From an uncultured Oscillospiraceae bacterium (GTDB taxonomy: Bacteria > Bacillota > Clostridia > Oscillospirales > Acutalibacteraceae), in assembly GCA_900546895.1 (NCBI GenBank), contig UREO01000011.1:1-22169 (forward strand): 22,169 nt of DNA, given 5' to 3'. The position numbers were made by a program, and so were the translations under genes. The first letter of the stretch is position 1, and each line of letters opens with the position of its first letter. This document shows, one piece after another, positions 1 through 7,046 of the stretch. The notes below the pieces were generated by a model that worked only from the letters and a program-made list of their open reading frames with translations, was not told the origin of the DNA and did not search any database.

Positions 1-43
1 TCTGCGCATGTCTCGTGGGCTCGGAGATGTGTATAAGAGACAG
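1..43 (+). other. Illumina Nextera adapter contamination
   Basis: Bases 10-43 are the Nextera read-2 transposase adapter, ending in the 19-base Tn5 mosaic end AGATGTGTATAAGAGACAG at 25-43. Bases 2-9 (CTGCGCAT) occupy the place of the i7 index and match, from memory, Nextera XT index N722. Base 1 would be the last base of the P7 primer. This is library sequence left at a contig end, not genome. It also creates a false start: the peptide MGSEMCIRDR joined to the following gene is the translation of the adapter. Confidence 0.98.
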
Positions 44-482
44 GTTTGAAACGAAGGATGCGATTCATAACGGCGCCGATGAAATCGATATGGTCGTCAA
101 TATCGGCTGGGTGAAGGACGGGCTTTTCGATTTGCAGCTGGACGAAATCCGGCAGGTAAAAGCCGCCTGCGGCACGCGCATCCTGAAGGTCATTATTGAA
201 ACCTGCCTGCTGACGAAGGAAGAAAAGATCAAGATGTGCGGGGTAGTGACTGAATCCGGTGCGGATTTCATCAAAACCTCCACCGGATTTTCAACGGCGG
301 GTGCTACGTTTGAAGATGTCGCGCTTTTTGCCTCCCATATCGGGCCGAAGGTTAGAATCAAAGCCGCCGGCGGCATCAAAACCATGGAAGACGCGGAGAA
401 ATTCGTATCGCTCGGTGCTTCCCGTCTCGGTACGAGCAGGATTATCAAAATCATAAAAAATGAAGAGGCGCACGGATATTGA
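44..482 (+). CDS. deoC: Deoxyribose-phosphate aldolase, 5'-truncated
   Basis: Class I aldolase that cleaves 2-deoxyribose-5-phosphate to glyceraldehyde-3-phosphate and acetaldehyde in the cytoplasm, the last step of deoxynucleoside catabolism. About 145 C-terminal residues remain of a family usually near 220. The genomic part begins at 44 and is in frame from 45. Visible family motifs are GADEIDMVVNIG near the cut, KVIIETCLL, the Schiff-base lysine segment DFIKTSTGF and the second active-site lysine in VRIKAAGGIK. The N-terminus is lost because the contig ends in adapter, so the gene is probably intact in the organism. It is the first visible gene of an operon with cdd, a HAD phosphatase and pdp, which supply its substrate. 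A repeat element (542-646) separates it from cdd. Confidence 0.95.
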
Positions 483-541
483 CCGGCTTCCGGCAAATAT
501 GAAAACTCTGAGGAGCGGCGGCAGCCGTTCCTCAATTCTAT

Positions 542-646
542 CTACAGCAATTTCATTCAGTTTGCGAAACGAAACACGTTCTTCCCCGCCTTCGGGGGGC
601 GGGGAAGAACGCAACCTTGTTGCTGAAACAACAGGAAATGCTATAG
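542..646 (+). repeat. Intergenic repeat copy A, with hairpin
   Basis: About 105 bp. The 5' end CTACAGCAATTTC and the 3' end GGAAATGCTATAG form an imperfect terminal inverted repeat. The centre is a perfect 13 bp stem, 578-590 with 598-610 (GTTCTTCCCCGCC and its complement), around a 7-base loop. Related copies lie at 3083-3151 and 4439-4540 in the same orientation. The 3' CTATAG end directly abuts the ribosome binding site of cdd. It has no coding capacity, so it is a MITE- or REP-like element. No long T-run follows the hairpin, so it is not a classical terminator. Confidence 0.8.
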
Positions 647-662
647 GAAGAAGGGTGAAGAG

Positions 663-1082
663 ATGGAAGATTATAAAGAATTGGTTGCGGCGGCTATTTC
701 CGCCAGAAAAATGGCCTACACCCCCTACTCGGGATTCGGCGTGGGTGCAGCGCTGCTGACGAAGAGCGGAAAGATTTACAAGGGCTGCAATATTGAAAAC
801 GCGACCTTTACCCCCACGAACTGCGCCGAGCGCACGGCCTTTTTTAAAGCGGTCAGCGAGGGGGAGAGGGCGTTCGACTGTATCGCGATTGTCGGCGGCA
901 GAGCTGGGGAACCCGTCAGCGGGCTTTGTCCGCCCTGCGGGGTCTGCCGTCAGGTCATGATGGAATTCTGCGATCCGGCGACCTTTCGGATCATTCTCGG
1001 GAAAAATCCGGAGCAGTGGGAGGTTTTTACTCTAAAGGACTTGCTTCCGCTCGGATTCAGTAAAAAAAATATGGAGGAATAG
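663..1082 (+). CDS. cdd: Cytidine deaminase
   Basis: Zinc enzyme that deaminates cytidine and deoxycytidine to uridine and deoxyuridine in pyrimidine salvage. The 139 residues match the small homotetrameric class (about 130-140). Zinc and catalytic residues are visible: NCAERTAF with C54 and the proton-shuttling E56, and PPCGVCRQ with C92 and C95. The N-terminal TPYSGFGVGAAL and GCNIENATF substrate-site motifs are also present. The ATG is preceded by a purine-rich site (AGAAGGGTGAAGAG) that begins just after repeat copy A. The stop is separated from the next ATG by one base, so the two genes are translationally coupled. The product feeds the phosphorylase two genes downstream. Confidence 0.97.
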   Translation: MEDYKELVAAAISARKMAYTPYSGFGVGAALLTKSGKIYKGCNIENATFTPTNCAERTAFFKAVSEGERAFDCIAIVGGRAGEPVSGLCPPCGVCRQVMMEFCDPATFRIILGKNPEQWEVFTLKDLLPLGFSKKNMEE

Positions 1083-1083
1083 A

Positions 1084-1716
1084 ATGATAAAAAATATTGT
1101 TTTCGATATGGGTCAGGTGTTGGTGGATTTTGATCCGGACTTTTTCGTCAGCCGTTATGCCAAAGATCCGGAGGACATTCGCCTGATTCGTACCACGGTG
1201 TTTGAAACAAGTCAGTGGACGGAAATCGACCGGGGTACCATTACGGAGGAGGATTTGATCGAGCCGTCCTGTGCACGCCTGCCGGAGCGCCTGCACGGCG
1301 CCGCAACGGAGCTGCTGCTGAACTGGATGGACCATATGCGGATCATGGATAATATTCTGCCGCTGGTGCGCGAACTGAAGGAGAACGGTTATTCGCTGTA
1401 TCTGCTGTCCAACGCGGGGAAAAAAATTCACAGCTTGACTCCCAGAATTACGGCTCTGCAGTATTTTTCCGGTATTTTCTTTTCGGCGGATTTCCATTGC
1501 ATCAAGCCCGATGAGGAAATCTATCGGAAGTTTTTCAGGGAGTTTTCACTCAATCCGCGCGAGTGTTACTTTATTGACGATCGCGCGGACAATGTGGAAG
1601 CGGGAAGAAAACTAGGCATGGAAGGGCACTGCTACACGGGGGATCCGGGCGAGCTCCGTACGGCCCTTCAGAAAAAAGGAATTTTCCTGCTGGATAAAAG
1701 GATCGTAGGAAGGTGA
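1084..1716 (+). CDS. HAD-superfamily hydrolase, YihX-like
   Basis: Soluble haloacid dehalogenase-type phosphatase of 210 residues with an alpha-helical cap. Motif I is FDMGQVL with nucleophile D8; the usual second Asp is Gly, as in the DLGNVI form of the YihX (glucose-1-phosphate phosphatase) subfamily. Motif II is LLSNAG (S109-N110), motif III is K141 in CIKPDEEIY, and motif IV is FIDDRADNVEAG with D165 and D166, so the active site looks complete. The gene lies one base after cdd, and the ribosome binding site of pdp overlaps its stop, so it is embedded in the salvage operon. A role on a nucleotide or a deoxyribose/ribose phosphate is inferred from this context only; the substrate cannot be read from the sequence. 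Confidence 0.88.
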   Translation: MIKNIVFDMGQVLVDFDPDFFVSRYAKDPEDIRLIRTTVFETSQWTEIDRGTITEEDLIEPSCARLPERLHGAATELLLNWMDHMRIMDNILPLVRELKENGYSLYLLSNAGKKIHSLTPRITALQYFSGIFFSADFHCIKPDEEIYRKFFREFSLNPRECYFIDDRADNVEAGRKLGMEGHCYTGDPGELRTALQKKGIFLLDKRIVGR

Positions 1717-1722
1717 CTGAAA

Positions 1723-3045
1723 ATGAGAATGTATGATATCATTGCGAAAAAACGCGATGGCGGGATTCTCTCCGATGAGGAAATCCGGTTCTTTATCAAC
1801 GGCTATGTCAAAGAGGAGATTCCGGATTATCAGGTATCCGCTCTGCTGATGGCGATTTATTTTCGGGGAATGACGGACAGGGAAACGGCCTGTCTGACCA
1901 TGTGCATGGCCAACTCCGGCGAAACTGTGGATTTGTCCTCCATAGACGGCATCAAGGTGGATAAACACAGCACCGGCGGGGTCGGCGATAAGACCACGCT
2001 GATTATTTCGCCGATCGTCGCGTCCCTGGGGGTGCGTGTTGCAAAAATGAGCGGGCGCGGGCTGGGCCACACCGGCGGCACGGTGGATAAAATGGAGGCT
2101 ATTCCGGGAATGCAGACCTCCATTGACCGTGAAAAATTCTTCGATATTGTACGGAAGGTGGGTGTCAGCGTGATCGGCCAGTCCGGTAATCTGGTGCCCG
2201 CGGACAAAAAGCTTTACGCGCTGCGCGACGTGACCGCGACAATTGAAAGCGTTCCGCTGATTGCTTCCAGCATCATGAGTAAAAAAATCGCTGCCGGCTC
2301 CGACTGTATCCTGCTGGACGTCAAAACCGGGAGCGGCGCTTTCATGAAGACGGTGGACGATTCCATCCGGCTGGCGCAGGCAATGGTGGCGATCGGCGAG
2401 CATGTCGGGAGAAAGACCATTGCGCTGATTACCGACATGGACCGTCCGCTCGGAAACGCCATTGGCAACTCGCTGGAAATCAGGGAGGTGTGTGAAACGC
2501 TCAAGGGTCACGGACCCGGGGACCTCACGGAAATCTGTCTGGAGCTTGCTGCCAATATGCTGCTTCTGGCGGGTAAGGGAAGTATGGAAGCGTGCAAAAA
2601 GCTTGCAAAACGCCAGATCGATAACGGAGAGGCTTTTGCAAAGCTGAAAGAAATGGTCGCGGCGCAAGGCGGCGACACCGTCGTTCTGGATGACGGCGCA
2701 AAATTTGAGCAGGCAAAGGTCAAATATGACGTTTCAGCAATGAGCGAAGGATATCTGTACTCCATGAATACGGAGCAATGTGGAATCGCCTCCGTTGAGC
2801 TGGGAGCGGGACGAGAGAAGAAAGAGGATTCCATCGATTTCAGCGCGGGCATTCTGCTCCGCAAAAAGATCGGCGACTATGTCAAAAAGGGCGACGTGAT
2901 CGCAGAGTTTTACTCTTCCTCTGCGGATAAGTGCAGGGAAGCGGAAAAGCTGTTTGAAAGCGCGGTTACCATCCGCCCGGAAAAACCCGCGTTTGTCCCG
3001 GTAATTCACGGCCGGGTGACCGTAGACGGCGTCGAAAAATACTAA
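1723..3045 (+). CDS. pdp: Pyrimidine-nucleoside phosphorylase
   Basis: Phosphorolyses uridine, thymidine or deoxyuridine to the free base and (deoxy)ribose-1-phosphate. The 440 residues are typical of the family (about 430-440). The phosphate-binding KHSTGGVGDK is at 81-90, and the thymidine/pyrimidine phosphorylase signature SGRGLGHTGGTVDKME is at 110-125. The C-terminal PYNP domain includes GILLRKKIGDYVKKGD. The start at MRMYDIIAKKRDGG fits the family, with AGGAAGGTG upstream overlapping the end of the HAD gene. Pdp-type (broad) rather than strict thymidine phosphorylase is the usual assignment in Firmicutes, but specificity was not tested here. It is the last gene of the operon and is followed by a long perfect hairpin. 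Confidence 0.95.
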   Translation: MRMYDIIAKKRDGGILSDEEIRFFINGYVKEEIPDYQVSALLMAIYFRGMTDRETACLTMCMANSGETVDLSSIDGIKVDKHSTGGVGDKTTLIISPIVASLGVRVAKMSGRGLGHTGGTVDKMEAIPGMQTSIDREKFFDIVRKVGVSVIGQSGNLVPADKKLYALRDVTATIESVPLIASSIMSKKIAAGSDCILLDVKTGSGAFMKTVDDSIRLAQAMVAIGEHVGRKTIALITDMDRPLGNAIGNSLEIREVCETLKGHGPGDLTEICLELAANMLLLAGKGSMEACKKLAKRQIDNGEAFAKLKEMVAAQGGDTVVLDDGAKFEQAKVKYDVSAMSEGYLYSMNTEQCGIASVELGAGREKKEDSIDFSAGILLRKKIGDYVKKGDVIAEFYSSSADKCREAEKLFESAVTIRPEKPAFVPVIHGRVTVDGVEKY

Positions 3046-3052
3046 AACAATT

Positions 3053-3085
3053 TAGGCCCCTACTGAATTTTTCAGTAGGGGCCTA
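3053..3085. terminator. Perfect 15 bp hairpin after pdp
   Basis: TAGGCCCCTACTGAA at 3053-3067 pairs perfectly with 3071-3085 around a 3-base TTT loop. It sits 7 bases after the pdp stop and between convergent genes, as expected of a terminator for both strands. No U-tract follows on the plus strand because repeat copy B begins inside the 3' end of the stem; a weak T-rich run (AAATTGTTTTAG) follows on the minus strand. Confidence 0.7.
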
Positions 3086-3151
3086 TAGTAATTCCATTTC
3101 AGTTTGCGAGATGCAATCGTGTTACAGAATCGACTGGAACTGTTGTAATAG
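3083..3151 (+). repeat. Intergenic repeat copy B, core deleted
   Basis: 69 bp bounded by CTATAGTAATTCCA and its imperfect inverse ending TTGTAATAG. The left part (ATTCCATTTCAGTTTGCGAGAT) and right part (CAATCGTGTTACAGAATCGAC) match copy C at 4439-4540, but the roughly 40-base GC-rich hairpin present in copies A and C is missing. It overlaps the last three bases of the preceding hairpin and ends 25 bp from the stop of the minus-strand thioredoxin gene. Confidence 0.75.
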
Positions 3152-3175
3152 TAGGGCTGGAAGCGGGGATTTGCC

Positions 3176-3745
3176 TTATTTTTTGATCGATTCGATTCCG
3201 GCAGCCAAAGTCGCCTCGTCGATCGCTCCCTGATAGGCGTTCGCAATATAGCCGTCCCGGTCGATAAAGATCGTGTCCGGAATGGCTGAAATCCCGTAAG
3301 TGTTCGCGGCTTCCTGCTCCTTGTCAAAATAAACGGGAAACGCAAAGCCCTGCTCTTTTACATAATTCTGCCCTTTTTCCTGTGTTTCCCGCTGACCGTC
3401 CACCAGATCGATCATCAGAAAAACCACGTCGTCCTTTTCCTTCTGGTACTGACTGTCGAAATGCGGCATTTCCCCCTTGCATGGCGGGCACCAGGAGGCC
3501 CAGAAATTCAGCACAACGGGTTTCCCCCGGAAGTCCGACAGCTTGACCTTGTTGCCCTCTCCATCAAATACGGTAAAATCGGGAGCCTGTGTTTTTCCGC
3601 TTTCTCCCGCAGAGCCGCCTGTTTCGGACGCTGCCGGCAGATTTGGCCGGAACTGGTTGGATAGCGTGCTGTAAGCATAGTATACGACGGCGAAAAACAC
3701 CACGAACGCGAGAAATCCCAGCAAAATTTTTCCGTTTGTTTTCAT
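3176..3745 (-). CDS. TlpA-like membrane-anchored thioredoxin
   Basis: Extracytoplasmic thiol-disulfide oxidoreductase of 189 residues. An uncleaved signal anchor lies at about 6-26 (ILLGFLAFVVFFAVVYYAY), followed by a Ser/Gly-rich linker and an AhpC/TlpA-type thioredoxin fold from about residue 54. The active site is W85-C86-P-P-C89 within NFWASWCPPCKGEMP, and the cis-proline is P156 in GISAIPDTIF. The ATG lies 9 bp after the ccdA stop, with AGGAGAACGAT as ribosome binding site, so the two are one operon in which CcdA delivers electrons across the membrane to this protein. It could be called ResA-like, but no cytochrome c maturation genes are nearby, so the client is unknown. Confidence 0.92.
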   Translation of the reverse strand: MKTNGKILLGFLAFVVFFAVVYYAYSTLSNQFRPNLPAASETGGSAGESGKTQAPDFTVFDGEGNKVKLSDFRGKPVVLNFWASWCPPCKGEMPHFDSQYQKEKDDVVFLMIDLVDGQRETQEKGQNYVKEQGFAFPVYFDKEQEAANTYGISAIPDTIFIDRDGYIANAYQGAIDEATLAAGIESIKK

Positions 3746-3754
3746 ATCGTTCTC

Positions 3755-4426
3755 CTAAAAAGTAAATAGGGACAAAAAGTAGCCCATGAGCCCGGTCGCC
3801 ATCATCAGGCCGACGACAACGAGCAATCCGCCCGAAATCAGACTGATGATCCGGTAGTTCCTTTTGATAAAATCAAACGCGGACATCAGGCGGTCGATCA
3901 AAACGGCGCTGGCAAGAAAGGGAATCCCCAATCCGAGCGAAAACGATAGAAGCATAAAAATGCCTTTCGTGCTTTCTCCGCTCGACGCGGCGAGCATCAA
4001 AGCGGAACCTAAAAACGCGCCTACACAAGGGGTCCAGCCAATGGAAAAGATCACACCGAACAGCACGGAGGTCCCGAAATTCATATTCGGTTTTTTAAAG
4101 TTCAGCTGCCGGTTTCCATTCAGAAAAGGAATTTTGATCAGCCCCATAAAATTTAATCCGAATAGGATGACGACCATGCCGGTGACAAGATTCACCGCGG
4201 TATGGTACTCTTTCAGAAAGCTTCCAACCGTCCCCGCGAAAGCACCCATTGCCGTAAATACAAGGGTAAAGCCAAGCACAAACCCAAGGGAATTCCGAAT
4301 TACCGGGGCCTTCTGCTTCTGAGTTTCCTGTCCGGCAAAATAGGAGATATAGATCGGCAGCATGGGTAAGAGGCAGGGAGAAATAAAGGTGACGATCCCT
4401 TCCAGAAATGAAATCAGATAATCCAT
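3755..4426 (-). CDS. ccdA: CcdA-family transmembrane electron carrier
   Basis: Polytopic membrane protein of 223 residues with about six hydrophobic segments, of the CcdA/DsbD-beta family. It passes reducing equivalents from cytoplasmic thioredoxin to extracytoplasmic thiol proteins. The two redox cysteines are in the expected places: C18 in FISPCLLPMLPIYISYF and C134 in IGWTPCVGAFLG. The ATG has a good AGAAAGGAG site upstream, and that site is directly abutted by the CTATAG end of repeat copy C. The TlpA-like partner follows 9 bp downstream. The family assignment is firm; the biological partner is inferred from the adjacent gene. Confidence 0.93.
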   Translation of the reverse strand: MDYLISFLEGIVTFISPCLLPMLPIYISYFAGQETQKQKAPVIRNSLGFVLGFTLVFTAMGAFAGTVGSFLKEYHTAVNLVTGMVVILFGLNFMGLIKIPFLNGNRQLNFKKPNMNFGTSVLFGVIFSIGWTPCVGAFLGSALMLAASSGESTKGIFMLLSFSLGLGIPFLASAVLIDRLMSAFDFIKRNYRIISLISGGLLVVVGLMMATGLMGYFLSLFTF

Positions 4427-4438
4427 GGTTTCTCCTTT

Positions 4439-4540
4439 CTATAGCAATTCCATTTCATTTGCGAGATAAAACACGTTCTTTCTTCCGCCAAAGGCGGGGG
4501 AAAGAACACAATCTTGTTGCAGAATCAACCGTAAATACCG
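4439..4540 (+). repeat. Intergenic repeat copy C, with hairpin
   Basis: Begins CTATAGCAATTCCATTTCA and shares with copy A the order ACACGTTCTT, hairpin, AAGAAC, CTTGTTGC. The hairpin is 4475-4489 with 4493-4507, a 15 bp stem when two G-U pairs are allowed, around an AAA loop. The right end is less sharply defined than in copies A and B, ending near 4540. The left end touches the ribosome binding site of ccdA, so on the minus strand the element forms the 3' part of the ccdA leader. Confidence 0.78.
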
Positions 4541-4647
4541 TAAACTCGTGTTTTCTATTTATATTTTTTCCAAAGGATATATTTTCATGATAACATATAA
4601 AATCTTCCGGCTCGGTGACCATGTCACATTCCGGTCCCAATAAGACG
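4541..4647. other. Intergenic region upstream of ccdA
   Basis: AT-rich stretch between repeat copy C and the ABC gene terminator; it must hold the ccdA promoter on the minus strand, but I find no convincing -35/-10 pair. A 13-base dyad GTGAC-CAT-GTCAC lies at 4615-4627 and could be a regulator site. No credible small gene is seen. Confidence 0.4.
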
Positions 4648-4648
4648 A

Positions 4649-4685
4649 AAAAGGGATCCTCCACTGGCTGCGGGGGATCCCTTTT
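4649..4685 (-). terminator. Rho-independent terminator of the ABC gene
   Basis: AAAAGGGATCC at 4649-4659 pairs with GGATCCCTTTT at 4675-4685 around a 15-base loop. On the minus strand the stem is followed by TTTTTCG, a proper U-tract, 11 bp after the stop codon of the ABC transporter gene. The A/T symmetry could let it act on both strands. Confidence 0.88.
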
Positions 4686-4696
4686 ATGCTGCAGCT

Positions 4697-6436
4697 TTAA
4701 GCGTCCAGCCCTTCAAACTGCATATTGTAGTATTTTGCGTAGATACCGTTTTTGTCAATCAGCTCCTGATGGGTACCGCGCTCCTCAATGCCTTCGTCGC
4801 CGATCACAATGATTTCATCCGCGTTGCTGATGGTGCTGAGCCGGTGGGCAATCACAATGGTGGTCCTGTCCTTGGACAGCTCCTCCAGCGAATTCTGGAT
4901 ATGGCGCTCGCTTTCGTTGTCCAGCGCGCTGGTCGCTTCGTCCAGAATCAGGATCTTCGGATTTTTCAGAAAGACGCGGGCAATGGCAAGACGCTGCTTC
5001 TGACCGCCGGAAAGGCGCGTGCCGCGCTCGCCGACATAGGTGTCGTAGCCGTCGTCAAGCCCCGCGATAAAGTCGTGGATATTCGCGCTCTTTGCGGCGG
5101 CGATGATTTCCTCCGCCGTCGCGTCCGGTTTGCCGTAGGCAATGTTTTCTTTGATGCTGCCCGCAAACATGTAAACATCCTGCTGAACGATTCCGATCGC
5201 GCTGCGCAGAGATTTCAGCTTGATATCGCGCACATCCGTGCCGTCAATCGTTACGCTTCCGGCGGTGACGTCGTAAAAACGGGGCAAAAGGGAACAAAGG
5301 GTGGTTTTGCCGCCGCCCGAAGGCCCGACCAGCGCCACGGTTTTTCCTGCCTCAATCGAAATATTGATATTTTCCAGCACGTCGTTTGCGGAATCGTAGC
5401 TGAACGAAACGTTTTGATAGCGGATGTCGCCTTTCACGTCCTTCAGCTCGGCTGCGCCGGGCCGGTCGACAATTTCCGGATCCGTTTCCACCACTTCGAT
5501 AAAGCGCTTAAAGCCGGAGTAGCCTTTCTGGAACTGTTCTGTAAATTCGATCAGTATGTCAATGGGGTTGATAATAATGTTGATGTACAGGGCATAGACG
5601 GCCAGATCGGCTACGTGCAGGGAACCCTGCGCAATAAACAAGCCGCCGCTGACCAGAACGGTCAGAAAAAGAAGTCCCTCGAAGAACGAGGTACCCGCGC
5701 GGAAGCCTCCCATCACCCGATAGCTGCTCTCTTTTGAGTCCAGAAATTTCAGGTTGCTGTCATTGAATTTTGCCTGCTCCAGCTCTTCGTTCCCAAAGCT
5801 TTTTACCACCCGGATGCCGGCTAGACTGTCCTGTACGCGGGAATTGACGCCCGCGATTTTTTTGCGGTTGTCCATGAACACCGCGCGCATTTTCCGGTTC
5901 TGGTGGATGCTGAATACAATCATAACCAGCGTCACTCCCAGCAGAATCAAGGTCATCGGGACGTTGATGATCATCATCAGCGCAAAGCTTCCCGCGATTT
6001 TCAAAAGCGAAATCAGAATGTTTTCCGGTCCGTGGTGGGCAAGCTCGCTGATGTCGAACAGGTCGGACACAAGCTTGCTCATCATTTCCCCGGTGTTGTT
6101 GCGGTCGTAATACGAAAAGGAAAGGCGCTGCAGGTGGTCAAACAGATCCTGTCTCATGTCGCTTTCCATTCTGGCGCCCATGACGTGCCCCCAACTGGTA
6201 ATATAGTACTGGCAGCCAAGGCGGATCAGCTCCATGACCAAAAGGCCGGCTGCAATCCACGGGATATTCTCCAAAATGGTGTGCGCTTCCTGTGCAAACA
6301 GACCCTTGGTCAGAAAGTTCAGAATCTGCGGAAACGCGACGTCAACCGCCGACACGATCAGCGCGCAGAACATATCGAAGTAAAACATTCCCCGGTACGG
6401 TTGATAGTATCTTATAAATTTTTTAAAAATCGACAT
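4697..6436 (-). CDS. ABC exporter half-transporter (permease-ATPase)
   Basis: Fused type-1 ABC exporter of 579 residues, normal for MsbA/BmrA-like half-transporters, working as a homo- or heterodimer in the membrane. The six-helix transmembrane domain covers about 15-310. In the nucleotide-binding domain, Walker A GPSGGGKTT is at 371-379, the Q-loop at 418-419, the ABC signature LSGGQ at 475-479, Walker B ILILDEATSALD from 495 and the switch histidine H531 in IAHRLST. All catalytic positions look intact. The start has GGGAG a few bases upstream. It follows the cyclophilin gene by 28 bp and probably shares its promoter. No partner half-transporter is adjacent, so a homodimer is likelier. The substrate (drug, lipid or peptide) cannot be told. 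Confidence 0.93.
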   Translation of the reverse strand: MSIFKKFIRYYQPYRGMFYFDMFCALIVSAVDVAFPQILNFLTKGLFAQEAHTILENIPWIAAGLLVMELIRLGCQYYITSWGHVMGARMESDMRQDLFDHLQRLSFSYYDRNNTGEMMSKLVSDLFDISELAHHGPENILISLLKIAGSFALMMIINVPMTLILLGVTLVMIVFSIHQNRKMRAVFMDNRKKIAGVNSRVQDSLAGIRVVKSFGNEELEQAKFNDSNLKFLDSKESSYRVMGGFRAGTSFFEGLLFLTVLVSGGLFIAQGSLHVADLAVYALYINIIINPIDILIEFTEQFQKGYSGFKRFIEVVETDPEIVDRPGAAELKDVKGDIRYQNVSFSYDSANDVLENINISIEAGKTVALVGPSGGGKTTLCSLLPRFYDVTAGSVTIDGTDVRDIKLKSLRSAIGIVQQDVYMFAGSIKENIAYGKPDATAEEIIAAAKSANIHDFIAGLDDGYDTYVGERGTRLSGGQKQRLAIARVFLKNPKILILDEATSALDNESERHIQNSLEELSKDRTTIVIAHRLSTISNADEIIVIGDEGIEERGTHQELIDKNGIYAKYYNMQFEGLDA

Positions 6437-6464
6437 TGCATGCTCCCTAATATCATTTCTTCCG

Positions 6465-6980
6465 TTACTGTTTTTCGGGCTCGCCGTATTCCTCTCCGAA
6501 CGTATCGACAGTAACGCTCTTCATTATTTCGTCTTCATACGGCTTATCCCTGTAGTCGCGGCGAACCGACACAATGCGCTCCGCTTCGTCCATTCCCTCG
6601 ATCACCTTGCCGAAAGCAGCGTATTCCCCGTCAAGGTGCGGCGCGTCGGCAACCATGATAAAGAACTGGGACCCCGCGCTGTTCGGGCTCATGGACCTCG
6701 CCATGGAAATAACGCCCTTCGAGTGCTTCAGGTCGTTCTGAAAACGGTTGGAGCGGAATTCGCCCTTAATGCTGTAGCCGGGGCCGCCCATTCCGGTGCC
6801 TTCCGGGTCGCCTCCCTGAATCATGAATCCGGGGATCACGCGGTGAAAGATGGTTCCGTCATAAAAGCCTTTTTTGACAAGGAAAATAAAGTTCTTTACG
6901 GTATTCGGGGCAATTTCGGGATAAAGCTCCATTTTGATCGTGCCGCGGCCTGTTTGAATGGTAACAATTGGATTTTTCAT
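6465..6980 (-). CDS. Peptidyl-prolyl isomerase, cyclophilin type
   Basis: Catalyses cis-trans isomerisation of Xaa-Pro bonds; 171 residues with no signal peptide, so cytoplasmic. Active-site motifs are FHRVIPGFMIQGGDP (45-59, with the catalytic R47), GSQFFIMV near 103-110, and PHLDGEYAAFGKV, where His replaces the tryptophan that confers cyclosporin sensitivity in eukaryotes, as is common in bacteria. I choose the ATG at 6980 (MKNPIVTI) because GGAGGAG lies just upstream; longer starts would place this ribosome binding site inside the coding region. A strong sigma-A promoter at 7018-7046 serves this gene and probably the ABC transporter behind it. Confidence 0.94.
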   Translation of the reverse strand: MKNPIVTIQTGRGTIKMELYPEIAPNTVKNFIFLVKKGFYDGTIFHRVIPGFMIQGGDPEGTGMGGPGYSIKGEFRSNRFQNDLKHSKGVISMARSMSPNSAGSQFFIMVADAPHLDGEYAAFGKVIEGMDEAERIVSVRRDYRDKPYEDEIMKSVTVDTFGEEYGEPEKQ

Positions 6981-7017
6981 AATCTCCTCCATCAATTCTG
7001 TAAAAAGTCATATCCCT

Positions 7018-7046
7018 ATTATAGCGGGAATGCAGGCTTCGTTCAA
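7018..7046 (-). promoter_or_regulatory. Sigma-A promoter for the cyclophilin gene
   Basis: On the minus strand, -35 TTGAAC (7046-7041) and -10 TATAAT (7023-7018) are separated by exactly 17 bases. The -10 lies 37 bp upstream of the ATG at 6980, giving a leader of about 30 bases. Confidence 0.8.

Noticed and set aside
15..44. An ATG start inside the adapter giving MGSEMCIRDR fused to deoC
   Set aside because: It is a translation of Nextera adapter, not genomic sequence.
578..610. Repeat hairpin as a terminator of deoC
   Set aside because: There is no T-run after the stem, and related hairpins occur at 4475-4507 on the other side of a divergent gene, so it is better explained as part of a repeat.
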